From Xylophilus sp. (GTDB lineage Bacteria > Pseudomonadota > Gammaproteobacteria > Burkholderiales > Burkholderiaceae_C), in NCBI GenBank assembly GCA_009914555.1, contig WNDY01000003.1:95104-159103 (forward strand): 64,000 bases of DNA, in the 5' to 3' direction. The notes beneath the pieces are model-generated. The model did no database searches. It saw only the letters and a list, made by a program, of their open reading frames with translations, and was not told the origin of the DNA. Position 1 is the stretch's first letter. Every line of letters starts with the position of its first letter. This document shows, in pieces, positions 18,747-28,101 of the stretch. The translations under genes and the position numbers were made by a program.

Positions 18747-19643
18747 ATGCCGCCGCCAGCCGCCGATGATCCCGTACTCGATGCCGCCGTCGACTGGATG
18801 GTGCTGCTGCAGTCCGGCCAGGCCGGCGCCGAGGACCGGGCCCGGCTCGACGCCTGGTGCCGCGCCGATGCGCGCCATGCCCGGGCCTGGGAGCGGGTGC
18901 AGGGCGCGCTGCGGCGCAGCCTCGAACCGGTGCAGGCCGGCGCTGCGGCCCAGGCCGCGCGGGCTGCGCTGCTGCGCCCGCCGCGGCGCCGTCGCGTCGT
19001 CGGCGGCGCAGTCGCCTTCGCGGGCCTGGCCCTCGGCGCCGGCTGGATGGTGCGCGGCAGTGGCGCCGCCGCGGCGCTCTGGGCCGACCTGCGCACGGGC
19101 ACCGGCGAGCGCCGCAACCTGCGGCTGGCCGACGGCAGCACGCTGCTGCTCGACGCCCGCTCGGCCGTCGATGTCGACTTCGGCCCCGTGGTGCGCGCCG
19201 TGCGGCTGCGCGCGGGCGCGCTGATCGCCGCCGCCGCGGCGGACGCGGCCCGCTCGTTCGTCGTGCAGACGGCCGAGGGCAGCGTGCGGGCGCTCGGCAC
19301 CCGCTTCCTCGTGCGGCAGGAGGCCGGGCGCAGCGTGGCCCTGGTGCTCGAACACGCGGTGCAGCTGTTCACGGCGGCCGGCGCCCAGCGCCGGCTCGCG
19401 GCCTGGGAGCGCGGTGTGCACATCGCACGCCACCAGCCGCTCGGCGAGGTGGTCGACGCGCTGCGGCCCTACTGCGGGGGCTTCATCCGCGTCTCGCCGG
19501 CCGCGGCGCGGCTGCGCGTGCTCGGCGCCTTCCCGCTCGACGAGCCCGACCGCGCCATCGAATCGCTGGCGCAGACCCTGCCGATCCGTGTGAAGCGCTA
19601 CGGGCGCTGGCTGCTCGTGATCGACGCGGCGCAGGAGGGCTGA
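18747..19643 (+). CDS. FecR-type anti-sigma/sigma regulator
   Basis: A 298-residue protein. The N-terminal cytoplasmic DUF4880 domain has AAVDWMVLLQSGQAGAEDRARLDAW (about 13-37), a single membrane helix lies at about 85-105, and a periplasmic FecR domain follows (RNLRLADGSTLLLDARSAVDV). Its C-terminal domain should contact the receptor's signalling (STN) domain and pass the ligand signal to the sigma factor. Because the downstream receptor is interrupted inside that very domain, the signalling chain may be broken. Confidence 0.9.
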   Translation: MPPPAADDPVLDAAVDWMVLLQSGQAGAEDRARLDAWCRADARHARAWERVQGALRRSLEPVQAGAAAQAARAALLRPPRRRRVVGGAVAFAGLALGAGWMVRGSGAAAALWADLRTGTGERRNLRLADGSTLLLDARSAVDVDFGPVVRAVRLRAGALIAAAAADAARSFVVQTAEGSVRALGTRFLVRQEAGRSVALVLEHAVQLFTAAGAQRRLAAWERGVHIARHQPLGEVVDALRPYCGGFIRVSPAAARLRVLGAFPLDEPDRAIESLAQTLPIRVKRYGRWLLVIDAAQEG

Positions 19644-19688
19644 GGTGGCCCACGACCTGCGCGACCACGCCGGGGGACGGCTCCGTCC

Positions 19689-19750
19689 GCATACCCCCAC
19701 CTTTATGGTGTTGTGGCGATTGAATGAAGGGCGTAGCAGAGACATACCCC
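19689..19750 (-). repeat. 62-bp dispersed GGGGTAT-end element, copy 5
   Basis: On the minus strand it reads GGGGTATG at the left end and GGGGGTATGC at the right, exactly 62 bp. It lies between the fecR-like stop and the receptor start, in the likely promoter or leader region of the receptor gene. The interior is AT-richer than the neighbours and only weakly like the other copies. Confidence 0.6.
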
Positions 19751-19821
19751 TGGCCTGTGAGGACGGCTGCCAGGGTTTGATCGCATTTTCCGTTTCGTTG
19801 CACATACGGGGAGAAACCCCT

Positions 19822-22305
19822 GTGTCCAACCCTTCGGAGCATGCCTTCATGGTTTTCCCCCGCACGCCATACAGCCCTTGCGGCCTCGCGGCGCTGGCCG
19901 CCGCCACCACCTTGTTCTCCTGCCTGCCGGCCGCCGCGCAGTCCGGTTCTGCCGCGCCGCAGGCGTCACCGCCGCCGCAGGCGCAGGCCCTGTACGACTA
20001 GTCGCTGCCCGCCGGCCCGCTGGACGCGACGCTGCTCCAGATCGCCGCACAGAGCGGCGAGGTCGTCTCGGCGCCGTCCGAACTGGTGCAGGGCCTGCCG
20101 GCACCTGCGGTCTCGGGCCGGCTCACGGCGCAGCAGGCCGTGCAGGCGGCGGTCGCGGGTCATCCGCTCGAACTCGTGCGCACGGCCAATGGCACGCTGA
20201 GCCTGCGGCTCCGCGCTGCGCAGCCCCAGGCCGCGGCCGGCGCGGGCGCGGGCGGCGCCAGCCTGGCCGAGGTGCGGGTCACCGCCGACGCGCAGGTGCA
20301 GGCGCTGCCCGAAGCGTATGCCGGCGGCCAGGTGGCCACCGGCGGGCGCGTGGGCCTGCTGGGCAACCGCGACTTCCTGGAAACGCCCTTCAACACCATC
20401 AGCTACACGCAGGAGTACATCCAGAACATCCAGGCGCAGGAGATCAGCCGCGTGATCGCGCTGACCGACCCGAGCGTGTTCAACAACGGCTCCACCGGCA
20501 TGATCTCCGACAGCTTCACGCTGCGCGGCTTCAGCGTCGCCACGGGCGACGTGGGCTTCGGCGGGCTGTACGGCCTCATTCCCTACTGGCGCGTCACGCC
20601 TGAACTGGCAGAGCGCATCGAGGTGCTGAAGGGGCCGTCGGCGCTGCTCAACGGCATGCCACCGGGCGGCTCGGTGGGAGGCAGCATCAACCTCGTGCCC
20701 AAGCGCGCGGGCGAGGAGCCGCTCGCGCGCGTGACGGGCACCTATGCGAGCGACGCGCAGTTCGGCACCCACGTCGATCTGGGCCGGCGCTTCGGCGAGA
20801 AAAAGCAGTTCGGTCTGCGCTTCAACGGCGTTTACCGCGACGGCGACACGGCGGTGGATCACCAGTCCAGAAAGGCCACGCTCGCCGCGCTCGGGCTCGA
20901 CTGGCGCACCGAGCGCGTGCGCATCTCCGCCGACCTCTACACCAGCGAGGATCACGTGGACGGGTTGAACCGCGGCGTGAGCCTGGCGTCGGGCCTGTCC
21001 GTGCCCCGCGCGCCCAAAGCCACCACGCTGCTGGCACCCGACTGGACTTTCAGCAACACCAAGGACGACGCCGTGGTGCTGCGCGGCGAGGTGGATATCA
21101 CCCGCGCTGTGACCGCCTACGCCAGCGCGGGCCACGGTAAGACCGATTTCGACGCGCTCGCCAGTTCCACCTACACGGTCATCAACGCGGCAGGCGACTA
21201 CCGCAACAACTTCTCGCACCAGCGCCTCGCCATCGACAAGGATTCCGCCGAAGCGGGCCTGCGCGCCAAGTTCCGCACGGGCGGAGTCGGCCACGAACTG
21301 GCGCTGACCGGCACCTACTACCACCACGACTACCTGTTCGGCTTCAAGACCAGCATCCTTTCGTCGGACTGGGTCACCAACATCTACAGCCCGGCGTGGG
21401 GCGCGGCCGTCGACCGCAGCTACAGCAGCGCATCCATTCCCAAGACGGCCGAACTGCGCACCACGAGCTACGGCATCGCCGATACGCTCTCGTTCGCGCA
21501 GAACCGCGCGCAACTGACGGTCGGCCTGCGTCGCCAGAACGTGACGAGCGACACCTGGAGCAACGGCGCGCGCACGGCCCGCTACGAGGCCAGCGCCACC
21601 ACGCCCGCCGTGGCGCTGCTGGTGAAGGCGACTAACGCGGTCTCGGTCTACGGCAATTACATCGAGGGTCTGAGCCAGGGCTCCACCGCGCCGACCAGCG
21701 CCGCCAACGCGGGCGAGGTGTTCGCGCCCTACAAGACCAAGCAGAAGGAAATCGGCGTGAAGTACGACCACGGCGACTTCGCGGGCACGCTGGCGCTCTA
21801 CCAGATCCAACGCCCGAGTTCCTACACCGATCCGACGAGCAACGTCTTTTCCTTCGGCGGCGAGCAGCGCAACCGGGGCGTGGAGTTCGGCTTCTTCGGC
21901 GAGCCCGTGCGCGGCACGCGGCTGCTCGGCGGCATCGCGTGGACCGAAGCCAGGCTCACCAAGACGCAAGGCGGCGTGAACCAGGGCCGCTACGCCACGG
22001 GTTTCCCCGAATGGCAAGGCAAACTCGGCGTGGAGTGGGACGTGCCCGCGGTGCAAGGTTTCACCCTCACGGCCAACGCCGTGGCGCTCTCCAGGCAATA
22101 CATCAACGCCGACAACTCGCTGTGGGTACCGGGCCGCACGGTCTATGACCTGGGCGCGCGCTACGCAACCCGCGTGGCGAGCCGCCCGGTCACGTTGCGT
22201 GCGGCGGTGCAGAACGTGGCGAACAAGGCGTACTGGGCCAGCACGCTCACCAGCGGCCTGGGCGCGCCGCGCACGGTGATGCTGTCGGCGTCGGTGGATT
22301 TTTGA
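19822..22305 (+). pseudogene. TonB-dependent siderophore receptor interrupted by an in-frame TAG
   Basis: One frame runs from GTG 19822 (GGGGAGAA upstream; ATG 19849 is the alternative) through a signal peptide (GLAALAAATTLFSCLPAAAQS) and an STN signalling domain. It continues through a plug (TLRGFSVATGD, EVLKGPSALLNGMPPGGSVGGSINLVPKRA) and a full 22-strand-type barrel to the terminal ASVDF. The only interruption is TAG at 19999-20001, codon 60, in the expected first STN strand (YD-stop-SLPAGPLDATLLQIAA). A single base change from TAC or TGG would explain it. No credible restart provides a signal peptide, so unless the amber is suppressed or is a sequencing error, no functional receptor is made. 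Confidence 0.9.
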
Positions 22306-22349
22306 GCACGCCTGTTTTCTTTTCCTTTCATCAACCCAGGAGTCCATCC

Positions 22350-23084
22350 GTGAAAGCATCCTTCCGTCTCCTTGCCCTCGCCGCCGCGCTCGCCGCGTCG
22401 GCCGCCCAGGCCCACCAGATCTGGCTGGAGCAGCCCGCCGCGGGCCAGAACCCGGTGATCCGCTTCGGCGAGTTCGGCGAGAACCTGCGCGAGGCCTCGC
22501 CCGGCCTGCTCGACCGCTTCGGCCAGCCCACGGCCACGCTGCTGTCGTCCCGGGGCGAATCGCCGCTGGCCGTGACCAAGACCGCCGACGGCTTCCGGCT
22601 GGCCGGCAGGCCGGCGGCCGGCGAGAGCATCGTGGCCGAGGACGCGGCCTTCCCGCTGCGCAAGTTCAAGCAGGGCGACAAGGAGGTGACGAGCTGGTAC
22701 CGTCCGGCCGCGCGCTTCGCCACGCGCCTGGACGCACAGCAGCCCCGGCTGGACTTCGACATCACGCCCACGGGCAAGCAGGGCGAATTCAGGGTCACAT
22801 TCAAGGGCCAGCCGCTGCCCAAGGCCAAGGTGCAGGTCCTGGTGCAGTCCGGCTGGGCCAAGGAAGAGCATGCCGACGAGCAGGGCCTGGTGCACTTCGA
22901 CCTGCCGTGGAAGGGCCAGTACGTGATCGAGGCCAGCCACATCGACCGCACGCCCGGCGAGCGCCAGGGTTCCAACGGTGCCGAGAAGTACGACGGCGTG
23001 AACTACGTGACCACGCTGACCTTCGTGAAGACCGGCGGCGCCGCGGCCATCGCCGCCGGCCCGGCGGCCAAGCCCAACCAATGA
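22350..23084 (+). CDS. DUF4198 periplasmic protein of iron-uptake cluster
   Basis: A 244-residue exported protein. The start is GTG 22350 with AGGAG at 22339-22343, and the signal peptide ends SAAQA before HQIWLEQ. The DUF4198/NikM-like beta-sandwich follows, with KVQVLVQSGWAKEEHADEQGLVHFDLPWKGQYVIEASH in its second half. Family members near metal transporters are thought to help metal handling at the inner membrane. Its place between a siderophore receptor and PepSY proteins supports an iron-related role. The stop overlaps the next ATG. Confidence 0.8.
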   Translation: MKASFRLLALAAALAASAAQAHQIWLEQPAAGQNPVIRFGEFGENLREASPGLLDRFGQPTATLLSSRGESPLAVTKTADGFRLAGRPAAGESIVAEDAAFPLRKFKQGDKEVTSWYRPAARFATRLDAQQPRLDFDITPTGKQGEFRVTFKGQPLPKAKVQVLVQSGWAKEEHADEQGLVHFDLPWKGQYVIEASHIDRTPGERQGSNGAEKYDGVNYVTTLTFVKTGGAAAIAAGPAAKPNQ

Positions 23085-23377
23085 CGGCCGCGCTGGCCCG
23101 GGCGCTGGGCGCGGCGCCCCTGGTCTCGCGCATCGTGGCCGCCGTGCTCGGCGGCTATGCGCTGGCCGCGCTCGCCAGCGTGGCCGCGGTGGCGCTGCCG
23201 ATCGACCGCGCGCAGGCGGTGCTCGCCGGCATGCTCGCGAGCTTCGCCGTGTACGCGGGCGCGGTGGTCTGGGTGTTCGCCGTGCGCAGCGCGCGGCGCG
23301 CCTGGGCCGGCCTGCTGGTGGCCGCGCTGGTGCTGCTGGCGCCGGCGTGGTGGGTCTGGAGCGGAGGTGTGGCATGA
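23081..23377 (+). CDS. DUF3649 small membrane protein
   Basis: A 98-residue protein with three hydrophobic helices and little else. Homologs annotated DUF3649 or iron transporter lie next to PepSY membrane proteins in iron-uptake operons. It overlaps its neighbours on both sides by ATGA junctions, implying coupled translation with the DUF4198 and PepSY genes. Confidence 0.75.
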   Translation: MTAALARALGAAPLVSRIVAAVLGGYALAALASVAAVALPIDRAQAVLAGMLASFAVYAGAVVWVFAVRSARRAWAGLLVAALVLLAPAWWVWSGGVA

Positions 23378-25026
23378 CGACGACGGACGAGACGGCCCCG
23401 AAGCAGAAAGCCCCGGCCAAGGCGCCGGGCATCCGGCAGACCATGTCGGACCTGCACACCTGGGCCGGCCTGCTGCTCGGCTGGCTGCTCTATGCGATGT
23501 TCCTCACCGGCACGGTGAGCTACTTCAAGGACGAGATCACGCAGTGGATGCGGCCGGAGCTGCCGCACCAGAGCGAGCGGCCCGACCCGGCGCAGGTGGC
23601 CGCGCGGGTGGCGGCCACGCTCGCGCGCATCGCGCCCGACAGCCCGCAGTGGAGCATCGGCCTGCCGTCGCAGCGCAGCACGGCGGCCTCGGCGTTCTGG
23701 CGCAGCCCCAAGGTGCCGGGGCGCCGCGGCTTCGAGACCGGCTACTTCAACCCCGCCACCGGCGAGCGGCTGGAGCAGGGCGCACGCGAGACGGTGGGCG
23801 GGGAGTTCTTCTACCGCTTCCACTTCAACTTCTACTACATGCCCGTGCTGTGGGGGCGCTGGCTGGCGGGCCTGTGCGCCATGTTCATGCTGGTGGCCAT
23901 CGTCAGCGGCGTGATCACGCACAAGAAGATCTTCGCGGACTTCTTCACCTTCCGCTGGGGCAAGGGCCAGCGCTCGTGGCTCGACGCCCACAACGCGCTG
24001 TCGGTGTTCGGGCTGCCGTTCCATCTGATGATCACCTACAGCGGGCTGGTGACGCTGATGCTGATGTACATGCCCTGGGGCGGCGACGCGGCTTACAAGT
24101 CGCCGCAGGAGCGGCAGGCGCTCAATGCGCAGATGAGCGCCTTCGTGCCGCCCGGCAAGCCGCGCGGCGAGCGTGCCGCGCTGGTGCCGCTCGACGGCCT
24201 GGTGCGCCAGGCGCAGGCGCGCTGGGCCGGCGGCAGCGCGGGCCGTGTGCTGGTCAACAACCCGGGCGACGCGGCCGCGCGCGTGATGGTGGTGCGCGGC
24301 GAGGAGGCGCGGGTGACGACGAGCCCGCAGTTCCTGGTGTTCGAGGGCGCCACCGGCCGGCTGCTGCAGGCGCAGGACGCGGTGGGCGCGGCGGCCGAAA
24401 CGCGCGGCGTGCTCTACGCGCTGCACCTGGGCCGCTTCGGCGATCTGCCCACGCGCTGGCTCTACTTCCTCACCAGCCTCGCGGGCACCGCGATGGTGGG
24501 CACCGGGCTGGTGATGTGGACGGTCAAACGCCGCAGCAGGCTGCCCGATCCGGCGCGGCCGTACTTCGGCTTCTGGCTGGTGGAGCGGCTCAACATCGCG
24601 GCGATCGCGGGCCTGTCGATCGGCATGGCGGCGATGCTCTGGGCCAACCGGCTGCTGCCGCTGGGCTTGGCGCAGCGCGCGGAGTGGGAGATCCACGCCA
24701 TGTTCATCGCCTGGGGCGCGGCGCTGGTCTGGGCGCTGGCGCGGCCGGCCAGACGCGCCTGGGTGGAACTGCTGTGGGCCGGCGCGGCGGCCATCGGGCT
24801 GCTGCCGCTGCTCAACGCGCTGACCACCGAGCGCCACCTGCTCGCCAGCCTGCGCGCGGGCGACGGTGTGTTCGCCGGGCTGGAGCTGACCCTGCTGGCG
24901 CTGGCAGCGCTGCATGCGGTGCTGGCGGTGCGGGTGCAGCGCTACCAGCCCAAAGCCAGGCCCGCGCGGCGCGCGGACGCGGCGCAGCCGGCGCTGCAGA
25001 CGCCGGCCGGGGAGGCTGTGCGATGA
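23374..25026 (+). CDS. PepSY-associated membrane protein (PiuB-like)
   Basis: A 550-residue inner-membrane protein. The first helix block is RQTMSDLHTWAGLLLGWLLYAMFLTGTVSYFKDEI, followed by a large periplasmic PepSY region, a second helix with FMLVAIVSGVITHKKIF, WLDAHNALSVFGLPFHLMITYSGL, and a C-terminal helix bundle. PepSY_TM proteins in siderophore clusters are thought to reduce ferric-siderophore at the membrane to release iron. Conserved histidines in the helices could bind heme. The start ATG 23374 overlaps the preceding stop. Confidence 0.88.
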   Translation: MTTTDETAPKQKAPAKAPGIRQTMSDLHTWAGLLLGWLLYAMFLTGTVSYFKDEITQWMRPELPHQSERPDPAQVAARVAATLARIAPDSPQWSIGLPSQRSTAASAFWRSPKVPGRRGFETGYFNPATGERLEQGARETVGGEFFYRFHFNFYYMPVLWGRWLAGLCAMFMLVAIVSGVITHKKIFADFFTFRWGKGQRSWLDAHNALSVFGLPFHLMITYSGLVTLMLMYMPWGGDAAYKSPQERQALNAQMSAFVPPGKPRGERAALVPLDGLVRQAQARWAGGSAGRVLVNNPGDAAARVMVVRGEEARVTTSPQFLVFEGATGRLLQAQDAVGAAAETRGVLYALHLGRFGDLPTRWLYFLTSLAGTAMVGTGLVMWTVKRRSRLPDPARPYFGFWLVERLNIAAIAGLSIGMAAMLWANRLLPLGLAQRAEWEIHAMFIAWGAALVWALARPARRAWVELLWAGAAAIGLLPLLNALTTERHLLASLRAGDGVFAGLELTLLALAALHAVLAVRVQRYQPKARPARRADAAQPALQTPAGEAVR

Positions 25027-25322
25027 CCGGCCACGTGGTCTGCCTGCTGCTGTCGCTGCCGGCCTTCGCCTGCCTTGCGCTGGCGATGGAGCGCCACCAG
25101 CAGGACGTGCTGGGCCGCGCGCTGGCTCCGGGCGCAACGCGCACGCTGCGCCTGGCCGGCTGGGCGCTGCTGGCCGCCTCGCTGGCCGTGGCGCTGGGGA
25201 CGCCGGCCGGCGCCACCTGGTCGCTGGGCCTGGTCGCCTGGTTCGGCCACATCGCGGCGGCCGCCGCGGTGGTGCTGCTCGCGCTGGTGGTCAACGCGCG
25301 CCGCAAGGCGCGGCCGTCGTAG
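25023..25322 (+). CDS. DUF3325 small membrane protein
   Basis: A 99-residue protein with three hydrophobic helices and the ALAMERHQQDVLGR segment seen in DUF3325 members. These are the usual last gene of PepSY/DUF3649 iron clusters. It overlaps the PepSY gene by ATGA. Function is unknown. Confidence 0.75.
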   Translation: MTGHVVCLLLSLPAFACLALAMERHQQDVLGRALAPGATRTLRLAGWALLAASLAVALGTPAGATWSLGLVAWFGHIAAAAAVVLLALVVNARRKARPS

Positions 25323-25397
25323 TGCGGCGGTCCATTCGTTCGTCCGTCCGTGCCGGCCGGTCACAATAACGGGTTTCCCGCCCGCGACGACCGGCCC

Positions 25398-26138
25398 ATG
25401 CAGACCCGCTTCATCCTCATCGAGACCAGCCATGCCGGCAACGTGGGCGCCGCGGCGCGGGCCATCCGCACCATGGGTTTCGACGACCTCGTGCTCGTCG
25501 CGCCGCGCTGGGACAACGTGCTGCGCCGCGAAGAGACCATCCAGCGCGCCAGCGGCGCGCTCGACGTGCTGCGCCGCGCCCGCATCGTCGCCACGCTCGA
25601 CGAGGCGCTCGACGGTGTGACCCATCTCTGCGCCACCGCGATGGTGGCGCGCGACTTCGGGCCGCCCACGCGCACGCCGCGCGCGCACTGCGAGGCGCTG
25701 GCCGCGGCCGGCGCCGGGCAGCACGTCGCCTTCCTCTTCGGCTCCGAGCGCTACGGCATGCGCAACGAGGATGTCTACCGCTGCCACGCGGCGCTCTCCA
25801 TTCCCGCCGCGCCGGACTTCGGCTCGCTCAACCTGGGCGCCGCGGTGCAGCTGATCGCCTACGAATGGCGCCAGGCCCTGGGCGGCTTCGCCGATGCGCC
25901 GGCACCGCGGGCCGCCGGCGTGCCCGAATCCGCCGCGGCCGACGGCCAGGCGATCGCCGGCATGCTGGAGCACTGGGAACGTTCGCTGGTGCAGATCGGC
26001 TTCCTCGACCCGGCTGCGCCCAAGAAGCTGATGCCGCGGCTGCGCCAGCTGTTCAACCGCGCCCGGCCGACCGAGGAAGCAATCCACATTCTGCGCGGCA
26101 TCGCGCGCGCGATGGCCGAGCCCCGGCCGCCGCGCTGA
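25398..26138 (+). CDS. trmJ: tRNA (cytidine/uridine-2'-O-)-methyltransferase TrmJ
   Basis: A 246-residue SPOUT methyltransferase that modifies position 32 of certain tRNAs with S-adenosylmethionine. Motifs: LIETSHAGNVGAAARAIRTMGF near the start, HVAFLFGSERYGMRNEDVYRC and IPAAPDFGSLNLGAAVQLIAYE (trefoil knot). The C-terminal dimer region is the usual length. Start 25398 (MQTRFILIETS) is preferred over the upstream frame. Confidence 0.93.
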   Translation: MQTRFILIETSHAGNVGAAARAIRTMGFDDLVLVAPRWDNVLRREETIQRASGALDVLRRARIVATLDEALDGVTHLCATAMVARDFGPPTRTPRAHCEALAAAGAGQHVAFLFGSERYGMRNEDVYRCHAALSIPAAPDFGSLNLGAAVQLIAYEWRQALGGFADAPAPRAAGVPESAAADGQAIAGMLEHWERSLVQIGFLDPAAPKKLMPRLRQLFNRARPTEEAIHILRGIARAMAEPRPPR

Positions 26139-26171
26139 TCACCACCATCCCACCGCAAAGCCTGTGCCCCA

Positions 26172-26834
26172 ATGGACGTGACCCAAGCCCTGCAAGCCCG
26201 CCATTCGGTGCGCGCCTTCCTGCCCGACGCCGTCGATGCGGCCACCGTGCGCATGCTGCTGGAAGGCGCCGCCCGCGCCGCCTCGGGCGGCAACCTCCAG
26301 CCCTGGCGCGTGGTCGCGCTCGCCGGTCCGGCGCTGGCCGCTGCGCTCGACGCCGTGGCCCGGGCCGAAGGCCAGGACCCGGGCGGCGCCGGCGCCTCGT
26401 ACCCGCCCAACCTGTGGGAGCCCTACCGCACGCGCCGCTTCGCCAACGGCGAGGACCTGTACCGCAGCATCGGCATCCCGCGCGAGGACAAGCCCGCCCG
26501 GCTCGCGCAGCTCTCACGCAATGCCGTGTTCTTCGGCGCGCCGGTCGGCATCTTCGTCTGCGTGGACGAACGCATGGGCCTGGCGCAGTGGCTGGACCTG
26601 GGCGCCTACCTGCAGTCGCTGATGCTGCTGGCCGTGGAGCACGGCCTGGGTACCTGCGCCCAGGGCTTCTGGCGCCGCTACGGATCGACGCTCGCCGCGC
26701 ACCTGGCGTTGCCCGGGCCCTACCGCGTGGCCTTCGGCGTGGCGCTCGGCCGCGAGGACACCGAAGCGCCGGTCAACGCCATGCGGGCCAGCCGCGCGCC
26801 GTTCGCCGAATGGGGCGAGCTGCGCGGCTTCTAG
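26172..26834 (+). CDS. nitroreductase family protein
   Basis: A 220-residue FMN oxidoreductase. The N-terminal ALQARHSVRAFLPDAVD and ARAASGGNLQPWRVV carry the usual FMN phosphate-binding Arg, Ser and Asn positions. LGTCAQGFWRRY and AFGVALGRED are also typical. The physiological substrate is unknown. Its stop shares bases with the stop of the convergent mogA gene. Confidence 0.88.
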   Translation: MDVTQALQARHSVRAFLPDAVDAATVRMLLEGAARAASGGNLQPWRVVALAGPALAAALDAVARAEGQDPGGAGASYPPNLWEPYRTRRFANGEDLYRSIGIPREDKPARLAQLSRNAVFFGAPVGIFVCVDERMGLAQWLDLGAYLQSLMLLAVEHGLGTCAQGFWRRYGSTLAAHLALPGPYRVAFGVALGREDTEAPVNAMRASRAPFAEWGELRGF

Positions 26835-27418
26835 CGCCGGGCCGACTTCGGCCGGAACGCCTTGCAGACCGCGTCGTCGGTGACCAGGTACGGCCCGCCG
26901 ATCAGGTCGATGCAGTAGGGCACGGCCGCGAAGATGCCGGGCACGCGCGGGCTGCCGTCGTCGGCCTTCAATCCTTCCAGCGTCTCGGCGATCGCCTTGG
27001 GCTGGCCCGGCAGGTTGATGATGAGGCTCTTGCCGCGCACCACGGCTACCTGGCGCGACAGGATGGACGTGGGCACGAAGGCCAGGCCGATCTGGCGCAT
27101 CTGCTCGCCGAAGCCCGGCAGCTCCTTGTCCCCCACGGCGACCGTGGCCTCGGGCGTGACGTCGCGCGGCGCCGGGCCGGTGCCGCCGGTGGTGAGGATC
27201 AGCGAGCAGCCGGCGTCGGCCAGTTCGACCAGTGCGGCGCTGATCGCGGCCTGCTCGTCGGGAATCAGGCGGGCGTCGAACGTGACCGGGTTGCGCAGCG
27301 CGCGGCCCAGCCAGTCGCGCAGCGCGGGCAGGCCCTTGTCCTCGTAGACGCCCGAGGACGCGCGGTCGCTGACCGAGACAATGCCCACGCGTACGGGCTC
27401 GAAGGCCGTCTCAGGCAT
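26831..27418 (-). CDS. mogA: molybdopterin adenylyltransferase MogA
   Basis: A 195-residue MoeA/MogA-fold enzyme that adenylates molybdopterin before molybdenum insertion. The hallmark loops are VGIVSVSDRASSGVYEDKG near the start, ILTTGGTGPAPRDVTPEAT (about 75-93) and INLPGQPKAIAETL near the end. The start codon overlaps the 3' end of darP by 8 bases, giving coupled expression. Confidence 0.93.
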   Translation of the reverse strand: MPETAFEPVRVGIVSVSDRASSGVYEDKGLPALRDWLGRALRNPVTFDARLIPDEQAAISAALVELADAGCSLILTTGGTGPAPRDVTPEATVAVGDKELPGFGEQMRQIGLAFVPTSILSRQVAVVRGKSLIINLPGQPKAIAETLEGLKADDGSPRVPGIFAAVPYCIDLIGGPYLVTDDAVCKAFRPKSARR

Positions 27419-28040
27419 GGCCTTCGTCCCCGATGGCATCCTCGCCGCCCAGGTGCCCGCGCACCAGCTGGAAGATATCGCGGTAGGCGCGGCCGTGGCG
27501 CGGGGCCTCGCCCGGCTTCTCGGGTACGGCGTCCTTGCGGGCCTGGCGCACCAGGGCGCGCAGCTGCTGGATGTCGGTGTCCGGATGGTCGGCCAGCCAT
27601 TGGGCCAGCGCGCCGTCGTCGGCGACCAGGCGCGCACGCCACTGCTCGGCCGTGTGCAGCGCGAGCTTCTCGGTGGCCGAGCCCTTGTGCTGCTCGTCGA
27701 GCGCGGCGCGGATGGCCTCGACGGTCTCGGCATCGAGCAGGCGCATGAGCTTGCCGACGTACTGCTGCTGGCGGCGCCGGCCTTCGAAATTCGTGATGCG
27801 GTGCAGCTCGTCGAGCGCAATGGTGAGCCGCTCGGGCAGGTCAAGGCGCGCGGCCAGGTCGGCGCGCAACGTGAGCAGGTCTTCGCCGAGCTTCTGCAGC
27901 CCGGCGCTCTCGCGCTTGAGGTCGGTCTTGCTCGCGGTGTCGGAGCCCTTGAGCTCGCGCTTGAGCTGTTCGTCGAGTTCGCTGCCTTCGGCGACGAACT
28001 TCCCGCGAACGTAATAGCCTTTGGTGATCTTGCGAGACAT
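27411..28040 (-). CDS. darP: ribosome biogenesis factor DarP/YjgA
   Basis: A 209-residue DUF615 protein that associates with late 50S ribosomal precursors in E. coli. Typical text includes SRKITKGYYVRGKFV at the start, RITNFEGRRRQQQYVGKLMR in the middle and a C-terminal ALVRQARKDA helix. It is divergent from pmbA, its usual partner in beta- and gammaproteobacteria, and overlaps mogA downstream. Confidence 0.92.
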   Translation of the reverse strand: MSRKITKGYYVRGKFVAEGSELDEQLKRELKGSDTASKTDLKRESAGLQKLGEDLLTLRADLAARLDLPERLTIALDELHRITNFEGRRRQQQYVGKLMRLLDAETVEAIRAALDEQHKGSATEKLALHTAEQWRARLVADDGALAQWLADHPDTDIQQLRALVRQARKDAVPEKPGEAPRHGRAYRDIFQLVRGHLGGEDAIGDEGHA

Positions 28041-28101
28041 GGGGGATGGGGTGCAGAGGCAGGGGCGCCGTGGGCGCCGGGCGAATATGATAGCTGCCAG
28101 C

